Below the pieces are notes generated by a model. That model was not told the DNA's origin. It searched no databases and saw nothing but the letters and a program-made list of their open reading frames with translations. The translations under genes and the position numbers were made by a program. This document shows, piece by piece, positions 1 through 6,551 of a stretch of DNA of 25,996 bases. Positions within the stretch are counted from its first letter, which is position 1, and every line of letters begins with the position of its first letter. The stretch comes from Bacteroidales bacterium UBA4621 (GTDB lineage Bacteria; Bacteroidota; Bacteroidia; Bacteroidales; Paludibacteraceae). The stretch covers positions 52,545-78,540 of the forward strand of contig DGIN01000016.1 in NCBI GenBank assembly GCA_002387325.1, in the 5' to 3' direction.

Positions 1-6
1 TGCACA

Positions 7-294
7 ATGGGCAATACACAATGTCCCGCATCGTCAAGAAAAAGTGTGGAAACGACGCGTCCCGCCCCTCCACAAGTGTCGTCGCCATATATCGAGCGGT
101 GGCATACCGAGCAGCGCGAGCGGGTGGTTACAAACACCGACACGATTTATCACGACCGTGAGCTGGAGATACAGTTACCGCCCGAGCGGTATGTGCCACG
201 GGCGGTAAAGGTATTGGCTTGGACTGGAGGTGCGGCGATTCTCCTTGTCTGTCTGTGGGGGATGAGGAGAATTTGTAAATGTGTAAATGTGTAA
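7..294 (+). CDS. Small single-pass membrane protein, unknown function
   Basis: I do not recognise this 95-residue protein. It has a polar, charged N-terminal two thirds and one clear transmembrane segment near the C terminus (about residues 68-87, VLAWTGGAAILLVCLWGMRR), followed by a short Arg/Lys/Cys tail. This tail-anchored layout resembles small proteins of prophage remnants in Bacteroidales, but no phage gene lies beside it. The start is uncertain. The frame is open to the left edge of the window, and residues 6-20 are encoded by a copy of an intergenic repeat (24-65), so the true start may be upstream or an internal GTG at 76. The last six residues are encoded by the 8-bp repeats of the inverted array at 273-350. 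It may be a real gene that absorbed repeats or a decayed ORF. Confidence 0.42.
   Translation: MGNTQCPASSRKSVETTRPAPPQVSSPYIERWHTEQRERVVTNTDTIYHDRELEIQLPPERYVPRAVKVLAWTGGAAILLVCLWGMRRICKCVNV
24..65. repeat. Dispersed intergenic repeat, copy 1
   Basis: Positions 38-65 match the reverse complement of 1196-1223 at 24 of 28 bases; the shared core is AAAGTGTGGARACGAYGCGT. The flank CCCGCATCGTC (25-35) resembles the GACGATGCGG found at 1145-1154 beside the other copy. The element lies inside the first reading frame here and between two genes at the other site. Confidence 0.55.
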
Positions 295-350
295 ATTTGT
301 AAATGGTAGGTGTTGTTTCATTTACAAATTTACAAATTTACAAATTGTAC
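273..350. repeat. Inverted octamer array (bidirectional terminator-like)
   Basis: Four tandem 8-mers (TTGTAAAT, GTGTAAAT, GTGTAAAT, TTGTAAAT; 273-304) are followed by a 15-base spacer and three inverted 8-mers of ATTTACAA (320-343). The arms can form a long AT-rich hairpin between two convergent genes, so it may end transcription from both sides. The left arm overlaps the stop codon of the upstream ORF. Confidence 0.7.
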
Positions 351-359
351 ATCGTACGC

Positions 360-1109
360 CTACTCTTCGTCTATTTCGGGGTCAACGAGGATGCGTCCGC
401 AGAATTCGCAGACAATGATTTTTTTACGCTGACGGATGTCGAGTTGCCGTTGTGCGGGTATTTTGCTGTGGCATCCTCCGCAACTGTCTCTTTCTACTTT
501 GACCACCGCGAGTCCGTTGTGTGCGTTTTTGCGGATGCGTTTGAAAGCGGCGAGGAGCCGGTCGTCGATGCTTTTCTCTATTTCAGTGGAGCGAATGATG
601 AGCGCTTCGGTCTCGGCTTTGGTCTCCGCGAGGATGGAGTCGAGTTCGCTCTTTTTCTGGTTGAGGTCGACGGTTTTTTCCTCAATGTCGGTAACGGTTT
701 TCGCCTTTTCGGCTTTGTGTGCCTGCAGCTCTTCGGTGTAGTTGTGTATTTTTTTCTGGCAGAGTTCGATGTCGAGTTGCTGGTATTCGATTTCCTTGTT
801 GAGATTGTCGAATTCGCGGTTGTTTCTGACGGTGTTCTGCTGCTCTTTGTACCGTGCGATGGAGGCGTTGGCGTTCTCGGCGCGTACGCGGTAGTCGGAG
901 ATTTGTGTTTCGCAGTCTTTGATGCTGTCCTCGATGTTGTGGAGGCGTGTTTTGAGTCCTTCAATCTCGTCTCCCATATCCTTTACCTCCTGTGGCAGTT
1001 CGCCGGCGAGGGTGCGCAGTTCGTCGATACGTGTGTCAACCTGCTGCAGTTCGTAGAGGGCTTTGAGTTTCTGCTCTACGGTGAGTTCCTGTTCTTGTTT
1101 AGTAGCCAT
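360..1109 (-). CDS. C4-type zinc ribbon coiled-coil protein (DUF164 family)
   Basis: The 249-residue protein is almost entirely a long Glu/Lys/Gln-rich coiled coil (about residues 10-185). It ends in a zinc ribbon with two CxxC pairs, at C210/C213 (CGGC) and C234/C237 (CEFC). This is the layout of the zf-RING_7/DUF164 proteins, which are widespread in bacteria; a nucleic-acid-binding role has been suggested but the function is not settled. I chose the ATG at 1109 because the protein then begins MATKQEQELTVEQKL, the normal family start. A longer open frame runs upstream to 1238, but its extra 43 residues are low-complexity and come from the repeat at 1145-1223. It lies downstream of nif3 in the same direction, and the pair DUF164-Nif3 is a common neighbourhood in Bacteroidota. 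Confidence 0.9.
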   Translation of the reverse strand: MATKQEQELTVEQKLKALYELQQVDTRIDELRTLAGELPQEVKDMGDEIEGLKTRLHNIEDSIKDCETQISDYRVRAENANASIARYKEQQNTVRNNREFDNLNKEIEYQQLDIELCQKKIHNYTEELQAHKAEKAKTVTDIEEKTVDLNQKKSELDSILAETKAETEALIIRSTEIEKSIDDRLLAAFKRIRKNAHNGLAVVKVERDSCGGCHSKIPAQRQLDIRQRKKIIVCEFCGRILVDPEIDEE

Positions 1110-1144
1110 AATTGTATATGATTTTTTATAATTTGCTTTTTTTT

Positions 1145-1223
1145 GACGATGCGGAGAGTCGTTTGGGGCGGGTACTCTTCCTTTCTTTTGACAACGCGGG
1201 ACGCATCGTCTCCACACTTTTCT
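1145..1223. repeat. Dispersed intergenic repeat, copy 2 (inverted relative to copy 1)
   Basis: This fills most of the 125-base gap between the nif3 stop and the DUF164 start. Bases 1196-1223 are the reverse complement of 38-65 with four mismatches. GACGATGCGG (1145-1154) and GGGACGCATCGTC (1198-1210) are themselves partly inverted, so a hairpin is possible. Confidence 0.55.
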
Positions 1224-1234
1224 GCTCTTTAATC

Positions 1235-2008
1235 TCAAAGAACGTGCACAGGTGTGCGGTCGGCTTCGGAGATATAGGTTTTGACCTTGCCTTGCAGCTG
1301 TTCTTGGAAGATATTGCGGGTGAAGTGTTCGCTCGTCCAGTGGTCGATGTCGATGAGTCCGATGCGGTTGGCGGCGGCTTGCATCTCGTGGTATTTGCAG
1401 TCGGCGGTAAGATAGACGTCCGCGCCTTGTCGGATGGCTTCTTCGGAGAACTCGGCTCCCGCCCCTCCGCAGAGTGCGATGCGTTGTACGGGGTCGTTTG
1501 GGGGTGCCGTATAGCGGACGTATTCAGCCCCGAAGCGGTCTCTGACCCGATGGAGAAAATCGTTGTAGGGGATGGGGGCGGGGAGCGTACCGATGACGCC
1601 GAGTCCGTACTCCGCACCGGGGTGGGCAGCCACGAGGATGCGATAGTGCTGCACGCCGAGTAGGTCTGCCATACGTCCGCTGACACCGTGCAGGGCAGCG
1701 TCCATAGCGGTATGGCTCGAATAGATAGCTATACCGTGTCGGATAGCCAGCGCGACGCACCGTTCCTGAGGTGTAAGTCCGCAGATATGTTTCAGCCCGT
1801 GGAAGAGGAGCGGGTGGTGGCTGATGATGAGGTTGCAGCCCTTGTCAACGGCTTCGCGGACGACAGACTCGGTAATGTCCGTCGTCAGGAGAGCGGCGGA
1901 GATGTCCGTCGCCGTGTTACCCACCTGCATACCCGAGTTGTCCCAACTTTCCTGATAACTCAAGGGAGCCGCAGATTCTATGATATCGATGATGTCCTCT
2001 AGAATCAA
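1235..2008 (-). CDS. Nif3-like dinuclear metal centre protein, short form
   Basis: This 257-residue protein belongs to the Nif3/YbgI family (often labelled GTP cyclohydrolase I type 2 homologue), hexameric toroids with a two-metal site. The metal ligands are visible: H64-H65 in ISHHPLLFHG, D103 in SSHTAMDAA, and H223 and E227 in DIDHWTSEH. The physiological substrate is not firmly known. Many Bacteroidota members are about 360 residues with a PII/CutA-like insert in the middle. This one lacks the insert and has the length of E. coli YbgI. The start ATG at 2008 overlaps the stop of the DUF5606 gene by four bases (ATGA), so the two are probably translationally coupled. The DUF164 gene follows after a repeat-filled gap. 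Confidence 0.92.
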   Translation of the reverse strand: MILEDIIDIIESAAPLSYQESWDNSGMQVGNTATDISAALLTTDITESVVREAVDKGCNLIISHHPLLFHGLKHICGLTPQERCVALAIRHGIAIYSSHTAMDAALHGVSGRMADLLGVQHYRILVAAHPGAEYGLGVIGTLPAPIPYNDFLHRVRDRFGAEYVRYTAPPNDPVQRIALCGGAGAEFSEEAIRQGADVYLTADCKYHEMQAAANRIGLIDIDHWTSEHFTRNIFQEQLQGKVKTYISEADRTPVHVL

Positions 2009-2541
2009 CCTTTGCGTGCGCCTACGCCTGTTTTGGCGGAGGTGGCTGCGGATTTCTGTGTTTTGACCTGTGCTTTCTTGGCAGCAGGTTTCTTTTCCTC
2101 GGCTTTCGGGGTCTCTACAGGTGCTGTTCCTTCCCCTGTTGTTTCCTCCTCAATGGTGAAATCGGTAATGCCGGCATTGACGAGGATGTTGTACCACTGG
2201 ATGAGTTTGCGTATGTCGGAGGGATAGACGCGGTCTCTGTCCCAGTCCGGCAGCACCGAGTCGAACCATGTGCGTAGTGCGTCGTTGTCGGCTTTCTTGG
2301 GGTCGATGGAAACGGGCTGGAGGTTCTCTTTCGCTCCCACGGCGGTGAGTACGGTGCCGAGGGGTACATCGTCGCCGGTAGTGAACATAGAAACTTCGCT
2401 GAGAGCGACGATTTTGTCGCGTGCGTAGGTAGGCATACGTTTGCCGTCGAGAAGCGACTCGACGATGAGCATATTATTGCCTCGGCTGACCAACTTGTAC
2501 AGCCCGGGTTTGCCGGTGATGGAGAGGATATTTTTGAGCAT
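2005..2541 (-). CDS. DUF5606 domain protein
   Basis: The 178-residue protein begins MLKNILSITGKPGLYKLVS, the characteristic opening of the Bacteroidota-specific DUF5606 family. The folded part covers about residues 1-130. The tail (about 131-178) is Ala/Lys/Thr/Glu-rich, low-complexity and probably disordered and basic at its end. The function of the family is unknown; a cytoplasmic role is likely because there is no signal peptide or membrane segment. It is the first gene of a minus-strand run with nif3 (4-base ATGA overlap) and the DUF164 gene. A match to the Bacteroidota promoter pattern lies about 100 bases upstream on the minus strand (2638-2669). Confidence 0.88.
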   Translation of the reverse strand: MLKNILSITGKPGLYKLVSRGNNMLIVESLLDGKRMPTYARDKIVALSEVSMFTTGDDVPLGTVLTAVGAKENLQPVSIDPKKADNDALRTWFDSVLPDWDRDRVYPSDIRKLIQWYNILVNAGITDFTIEEETTGEGTAPVETPKAEEKKPAAKKAQVKTQKSAATSAKTGVGARKG

Positions 2542-2553
2542 AGCTGTTTTTAT

Positions 2554-2606
2554 AGTTAAAAGTTGAAAGTTGAGAGAAGTTTTAGAGTTGAGAGTTGAGA
2601 GCTGAT
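2554..2606. repeat. Degenerate 7-bp tandem array (AGTTGAR)
   Basis: Consecutive heptamers AGTTAAA, AGTTGAA, AGTTGAG, an interrupted AGAAGTTTTAG, then AGTTGAG, AGTTGAG and AGCTGAT. The array lies in the 5' leader of the DUF5606 transcript if the promoter at 2638-2669 is used. Confidence 0.7.
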
Positions 2607-2637
2607 GGGTTTTATGGGGTTATGGTTGAAATTTTGG

Positions 2638-2669
2638 CAAAAGTACTGCTTTTTTTGGAAATGTGCAAA
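2638..2669 (-). promoter_or_regulatory. Bacteroidota-type promoter for DUF5606-nif3-DUF164
   Basis: Read on the minus strand, TTTG (2669-2666), 20 bases, then TACTTTTG (2645-2638). This fits the TTTG/TAnnTTTG consensus exactly with the expected spacing. It overlaps the plus-strand promoter at 2654-2685. Confidence 0.6.
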
Positions 2670-2685
2670 TTTTGTAGTAATTTTG
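2654..2685 (+). promoter_or_regulatory. Bacteroidota-type promoter for CNNM protein and smpB
   Basis: TTTG (2654-2657), 20 bases, TAATTTTG (2678-2685), an exact consensus match. The predicted transcription start is about 10 bases before the ATG at 2703, so the leader is very short and carries no Shine-Dalgarno sequence. Confidence 0.65.
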
Positions 2686-2702
2686 CGGTCTAATTTCTAA
2701 TT

Positions 2703-3818
2703 ATGGGCTTATTAATAGTATTCTTGCTGTCTGCAATGACAGTGTCATTTCTCTGTTCTCTGCTGGAATCCACGTTGTTGACCACCACGCTGAGTTATAT
2801 CACGATGCGCGAAGAGGAAGGGTACAAACCGGCTGCTCTGATGCGCCGTTACAAGACGGAGACGGAGCGTCCGCTTGCCGCCATACTGTCGCTCAATACG
2901 ATAGCGAACACGATAGGTGCCGCGGGTGTGGGGCAGCAAGCGAACATCATCTTCGGTTCGCAATGGTTCGGTCTGGTGAGTGCGATAACCACGGTATTGA
3001 TACTGGTATTTTCGGAGATTATCCCGAAGACGATCGGTACGACCTATTGGAAGTCGCTGATGGGTTTTGCCGCCCGGACAATACAGATATTGGTGGTGGT
3101 GATGTACCCTTGTGTGCTGTTTATCAAGTGGATAACGCGTATTTTTAAACACGATGGCGATGAGGCGACGGTGTCCCGCGAGGAGGTGCTGGCGATGGTG
3201 AACGTGGGCGAGGAAGAGGGGGTGATAGAGAAAGACGAGAACAAGATCATCAGCAACGTGATGCGGTTGGACAGCATCAAGGCGTCGGATGTGATGACAC
3301 CCCGTGTGGTGGCGAAGACGGCTCCGGAGTCGATGACGCTGCGCGAGTACTACGAGTCGGACGAGTACGACCATTTCTCGCGTATTCCGGTTTACAACGA
3401 GGATGCACCGGAGTTTATCACGGGTTACGTGCTTCGCGACGATGCGTTGGAGGATTTGGCGGAAGACCATTTCTCGGTAACGCTGGGTTCGATCAAGCGT
3501 TCTCTGCCGTCGTTTGAGGAGAGCTGTTCTCTGGCCGAGATATTCGATGCGATGCTCAAGCAGAAATCGCAAATAGCATTAGTGATAGACGAATACGGCT
3601 GTTTCCAGGGTATATTGACTTTGGAGGACATCATAGAGACGATTTTCGGTTTGGAGATAATAGACGAGAGCGATGCGGTGATAGATATGCAACAGTATGC
3701 GCGTGAGCGTTGGCAGCAGCGTCAGAAGAAGTACAAGCGTGTGGAGATAAAGCCTTTGCCCGCAGCGGGTGCAGCGGCGGACTCCATGGAGCAGAAAGAG
3801 GATGAGACTAAAGAGTGA
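2703..3818 (+). CDS. CNNM transmembrane domain / CBS-pair protein (hemolysin C family)
   Basis: This 371-residue inner-membrane protein has an N-terminal CNNM (DUF21) domain with hydrophobic segments at about residues 1-25, 58-75, 85-110 and 115-145, and carries the signature SEIIPKTIG. A cytoplasmic CBS pair follows (about 190-330; first motif SDVMTPRVV, second LVIDEYGCFQGILTLEDI). The usual C-terminal CorC/HlyC domain is absent; instead there is a short charged tail. Family members transport or regulate Mg2+ and other divalent cations (CorC, CNNM). The Bacteroidota gliding/secretion protein GldE has the same architecture, so a T9SS-related role is possible but cannot be decided here. The gene has its own promoter match just upstream and overlaps smpB by 17 bases. 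Confidence 0.9.
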   Translation: MGLLIVFLLSAMTVSFLCSLLESTLLTTTLSYITMREEEGYKPAALMRRYKTETERPLAAILSLNTIANTIGAAGVGQQANIIFGSQWFGLVSAITTVLILVFSEIIPKTIGTTYWKSLMGFAARTIQILVVVMYPCVLFIKWITRIFKHDGDEATVSREEVLAMVNVGEEEGVIEKDENKIISNVMRLDSIKASDVMTPRVVAKTAPESMTLREYYESDEYDHFSRIPVYNEDAPEFITGYVLRDDALEDLAEDHFSVTLGSIKRSLPSFEESCSLAEIFDAMLKQKSQIALVIDEYGCFQGILTLEDIIETIFGLEIIDESDAVIDMQQYARERWQQRQKKYKRVEIKPLPAAGAAADSMEQKEDETKE

Positions 3819-4266
3819 TGTAAACATAAAGAACCGCCGTGCGGGTTTCGACTACGAGATACTGGACCGCTACGTGGCGGGGATCGAGTTGTTCGGCACG
3901 GAGATCAAGTCGATCCGTGAGAGCCGTGCCTCGCTGGCGGATACGTTCTGCCAGTTCGCCGGCGGCGAACTATGGGTGAAGCAGATGCACATAGCGGAGT
4001 ACCGGTTCGGAAGTTATGCGAACCATGAGGCGAAGCGCGATAGGAAATTGCTGCTGCAGAAGAAAGAGTTGCGCAAGTTGGAGCGATTGACACGGGACAC
4101 GGGCAAGACGATCATTCCGATCAGGCTGTTTATCAACGAGCGTGGGCTGGCAAAGATGGAGATAGCACTCTGCCAAGGCAAGCACACCTACGACAAACGT
4201 CAGTCGCTGCGCGAGCAGGACGACAAGCGTGAGTTGCAGCGTGCGATGCGGAACGCGGGGCGATAG
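3802..4266 (+). CDS. smpB: SsrA-binding protein SmpB
   Basis: SmpB binds the tRNA-like end of tmRNA and delivers it to stalled ribosomes for trans-translation. The 154-residue protein shows the family core: NIKNRRAGFDYEILDRYVAG at the N terminus, GTEIKSIRESRASLADTF, then IPIRLFINERGLAKMEIAL and the basic C-terminal tail GKHTYDKRQSLREQDDKRE that enters the mRNA channel. I chose ATG 3802, which puts MRLKSDVNIKN at the N terminus at the family's usual distance from the core. An upstream in-frame ATG at 3769 would add eleven residues from inside the previous gene. It overlaps the CNNM gene by 17 bases and is probably cotranscribed with it. A palindromic repeat begins directly after the stop codon. 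Confidence 0.96.
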   Translation: MRLKSDVNIKNRRAGFDYEILDRYVAGIELFGTEIKSIRESRASLADTFCQFAGGELWVKQMHIAEYRFGSYANHEAKRDRKLLLQKKELRKLERLTRDTGKTIIPIRLFINERGLAKMEIALCQGKHTYDKRQSLREQDDKRELQRAMRNAGR

Positions 4267-4332
4267 TTCTCCGTTAATTGCCGTTTATCAGCCGTTAATT
4301 ATTTCTCCATTAAGGGTCATTAAAAAGGCTCT
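4267..4332. repeat. CCGTTAAT/CCATTAA inverted array, copy A
   Basis: The array starts at the base after the smpB stop: CTCCGTTAATT, GCCGTTTATCA, GCCGTTAATT, then CTCCATTAAGG and GTCATTAAAA. Copy B (9771-9895) has the same order of units with few differences. TTAAT-containing units on the left face ATTAA-containing units on the right, so a weak hairpin can form and could serve as a terminator. Confidence 0.65.
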
Positions 4333-4363
4333 GTTGGGTGGTGTCAGTTTATTTTTTTCCATA

Positions 4364-5422
4364 ATGCACCGATTGTTTCGTTCCGTTTGGAGACAGAGAG
4401 TCCTGTGGGGATATGTATTGCTCCTGTTATGTATGGCGGGTTTGTATGTGCTTGCTTTGCCTGCACAGAAGCGGGGGCGCACCACCATAGCAGAGGCGGA
4501 GAGGCTAATGCAAAGGGACAGTATCTATTCCGATTCGTTGGCGTTGGTGCGTGCCGTGGAGGCGTATGATATGCCGTTAGGCAAGTTGTCGGGGCATAAC
4601 ACATTAGCGCGAGCCTATTTCTTTCTGGGGAATTACTATTGTTTTTACACTCCGCAATACGAGCGGGCGGCTTGGTGCTACACACAAGCCGACTACTACC
4701 TGACCGACAGTCCGGCTCTTCGCAGACGGCTCAACATGCAGATGTCGGGGCTTAGCACACAATGCGGTGCGGATTCGATGGCAGTTGTCTATGCAGAGCG
4801 GGCATATACGTTTGGCGGAGGAGACGATACCTGCCGGGGGGTGCTGCCTGCTTATCAAGCCGATGAGGTGGAACGGGCTATGGCGGTACGGGTATTGGAA
4901 GAGTACCTCCCGAGGGGGAAGGTGTTTGTGCCGTGGCAGTTCGGTGTCGGGCTGTTTGCCACGGTGATTGTGATTCTGTCGGTATGTTTCATTTCTTTCT
5001 ACAATACCTCTTCGACACGTTTGCAGACGCAAGAGCAGCAGATAGAAGCGATTGCTCACTCGGCGGACAGGGTACGGGAGACGGAACTGAGGCACAATAT
5101 AGAAGAATTGGTGGCGCTTTACCCGATGCCAGACAAGGCGTGGAGCGATTTCGGGGTACTGAAACAGGTGTGCAACAGGCCGCTGCTGTTTGTGATAGAC
5201 CGGTTGGAGGAGTTGCCGCTGTCAGAAAAAGAGATTACGTTCTGCGTGTTTTGTCTGCTGTATCCTGAGATGCCTCTGCCGCAAGTGGCGGACCGGCTTT
5301 GTTATGCCAAATCGGCGATACGGAGTTACAAACTGCGGATAGCGCGGAAGTTGGATACCTCGTCCGCGGGGCTATACGATACACTGGTGCGGATATCCGT
5401 TTCGATACCGGATAAATGTTGA
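4364..5422 (+). CDS. Membrane-anchored TPR-like protein with C-terminal HTH (regulator 1)
   Basis: This 352-residue protein has an N-terminal membrane anchor (about residues 13-33), a short helical TPR-like region that would lie in the periplasm (about 35-180, with LARAYFFLGNYYCFYTPQYE), and a second membrane segment (about 187-212). A coiled coil (about 215-250) and a C-terminal LuxR-like helix-turn-helix (about 284-345, LSEKEITFCVFCLL...LPQVADRLCYAKSAIRSYK) follow. Such proteins in Bacteroidota are thought to be membrane-bound one-component regulators. It is paralogous to the protein at 23890-25428 over both N- and C-terminal parts but lacks about 160 residues of TPR. I took ATG 4364 because the signal-anchor follows at once; the longer upstream frame is repeat sequence. 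The next genes, a lipoprotein and a membrane protein, are natural candidate targets. Confidence 0.8.
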   Translation: MHRLFRSVWRQRVLWGYVLLLLCMAGLYVLALPAQKRGRTTIAEAERLMQRDSIYSDSLALVRAVEAYDMPLGKLSGHNTLARAYFFLGNYYCFYTPQYERAAWCYTQADYYLTDSPALRRRLNMQMSGLSTQCGADSMAVVYAERAYTFGGGDDTCRGVLPAYQADEVERAMAVRVLEEYLPRGKVFVPWQFGVGLFATVIVILSVCFISFYNTSSTRLQTQEQQIEAIAHSADRVRETELRHNIEELVALYPMPDKAWSDFGVLKQVCNRPLLFVIDRLEELPLSEKEITFCVFCLLYPEMPLPQVADRLCYAKSAIRSYKLRIARKLDTSSAGLYDTLVRISVSIPDKC

Positions 5423-5423
5423 T

Positions 5424-5446
5424 ATTGCCGTTAATTGGTCGTTCAT
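5424..5446. repeat. Truncated CCGTTAAT repeat, copy C
   Basis: ATTGCCGTTAATT and GGTCGTTCATT directly after the regulator 1 stop match the left-arm units of the arrays at 4267 and 9771. Confidence 0.45.
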
Positions 5447-5465
5447 TTTTGTTCTTACAGAGTAT

Positions 5466-5531
5466 TTTGCATACGGTGTATTTTATATAGTACTGATTAT
5501 CAATGTAGTAAAAATAGCATTTGCATACGGT
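5466..5531 (+). promoter_or_regulatory. 12-bp direct repeat, operator-like
   Basis: TTTGCATACGGT occurs exactly at 5466-5477 and 5520-5531, a 54-base period (about five helical turns). The second copy ends six bases before the -33 box of the promoter at 5537. The position suits an activator-binding site. The binding protein is unknown; regulator 1 next door is the obvious candidate. Confidence 0.45.
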
Positions 5532-5536
5532 ATGTA

Positions 5537-5568
5537 CTTGTCGGATTGGTGGAATGGCAGTACCTTTG
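5537..5568 (+). promoter_or_regulatory. Promoter for lipoprotein operon
   Basis: CTTG (5537-5540, three of four bases of the -33 box), 20 bases, TACCTTTG (5561-5568, exact -7 match). The predicted leader to ATG 5635 is about 60 bases and contains ACAATTACAA-type short repeats. Confidence 0.55.
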
Positions 5569-5634
5569 CAGTCGAATTCACAACCGAACAGGTACCTTGT
5601 TTCAATTACAAACAATTACAAACAGTTAAGACGT

Positions 5635-6549
5635 ATGAAACAGTTATTTTTATGTATGCAGGTATGCATAGTGTCGCTAACGGTGCTTTTGGCATCCTGT
5701 TCTTCGGAGTTGGAAACTCCTATGGCTAACCATTCCGATGGACAGGACATTACTATCGGTTCAGAAGTCGATTACGGATTGGAGGATGAATGGGAGGCGT
5801 ATTTTGCTTCGCTTGATTCCTTGGATGCCGAGTTTGGGATTTACAATCCGGGGATAGCCGTAATGAATAATGATACTGCAAAAGACAGAAACTCCAAGTT
5901 ACATGCCGTAGTTTTTGCGGATGCAATGGGGGCTATTGAAGGCTGGGTTGAGAGTAAGTCATGGCAAGGTGCCGTGTTTTCCGGAGTGATGGCATCTCTG
6001 GAGCAGATTGCCAGTCTGCAAGTGGCATTAAATGTCTCCACAGTCAGAACACCCATAGGGCAACCTATCGTTGGTAGTGATTGGCAACTTAGGGCAGATA
6101 GTATTGCCCAAGTTCAGTTTGACAGCATTATCGCATTAAAAGAGGCAACAAGTGTCGGGCTTGTACACAATAAGATTATCCGTACTATGGCACAAGAAAA
6201 ATTTCCACTTTTAAGAAGCACACATACGGAAATAGCCAATGAGGTTTTAAGACAATACTGTTTAATTACCAAAGATTCTATTACTGACGAATTGCTGAAT
6301 ATAGCCTCAAAAGAGAAATACTATGATATAGATGCGTATCTCAGGCTTTCTCCGAGAATCCGATTAGCCAATAAGCGATATATGGATTCGGCGAAACAAT
6401 TAAGCGGCACAAAATTATATGATTTTACCAATAGTTATATTCGAAACACCAGACAAACAATCTCATTAAGGGCTGTTGCAGATCCGATTAACACATTTGC
6501 CGATGTAGCGTATAGCAGCAAAATTATGTGGAATATAAAAGATGAATAG
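5635..6549 (+). CDS. Predicted lipoprotein, unknown function
   Basis: This 304-residue protein begins with a lipoprotein signal peptide: MKQ, a hydrophobic stretch and the lipobox LASC with the lipidated cysteine at residue 22, followed by SSELETP. After a short linker the mature part is mostly helical with no domain I recognise. It includes a conserved-looking segment GAIEGWVESKSWQGAVFSG at about residues 100-118 and many Asp/Ser/Thr residues. There is no second membrane segment. I chose ATG 5635 because it starts the signal peptide and lies behind a promoter match; a longer frame to 5521 would have no signal. It is followed after two bases by a four-helix membrane protein, so the two are cotranscribed. 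A+T content is higher than in the flanking housekeeping genes, consistent with an accessory or species-specific module. Confidence 0.82.
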   Translation: MKQLFLCMQVCIVSLTVLLASCSSELETPMANHSDGQDITIGSEVDYGLEDEWEAYFASLDSLDAEFGIYNPGIAVMNNDTAKDRNSKLHAVVFADAMGAIEGWVESKSWQGAVFSGVMASLEQIASLQVALNVSTVRTPIGQPIVGSDWQLRADSIAQVQFDSIIALKEATSVGLVHNKIIRTMAQEKFPLLRSTHTEIANEVLRQYCLITKDSITDELLNIASKEKYYDIDAYLRLSPRIRLANKRYMDSAKQLSGTKLYDFTNSYIRNTRQTISLRAVADPINTFADVAYSSKIMWNIKDE

Positions 6550-6551
6550 TT

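Noticed and set aside
273..350. CRISPR-like array
   Set aside because: Units of eight bases are contiguous, have no spacers, and invert; no cas gene is present.
303..1121. Plus-strand open frame of 272 codons opposite the zinc-ribbon protein
   Set aside because: Phe/Val-rich shadow of a Glu/Lys-rich coiled coil; the zinc ribbon on the minus strand is clear.
1110..1238. 43-residue N-terminal extension of the zinc-ribbon protein
   Set aside because: It is encoded by an intergenic repeat; the family starts at MATKQEQ.
2745..3572. Minus-strand open frame opposite the CNNM gene
   Set aside because: Arg/His-rich low-complexity translation and no family features.
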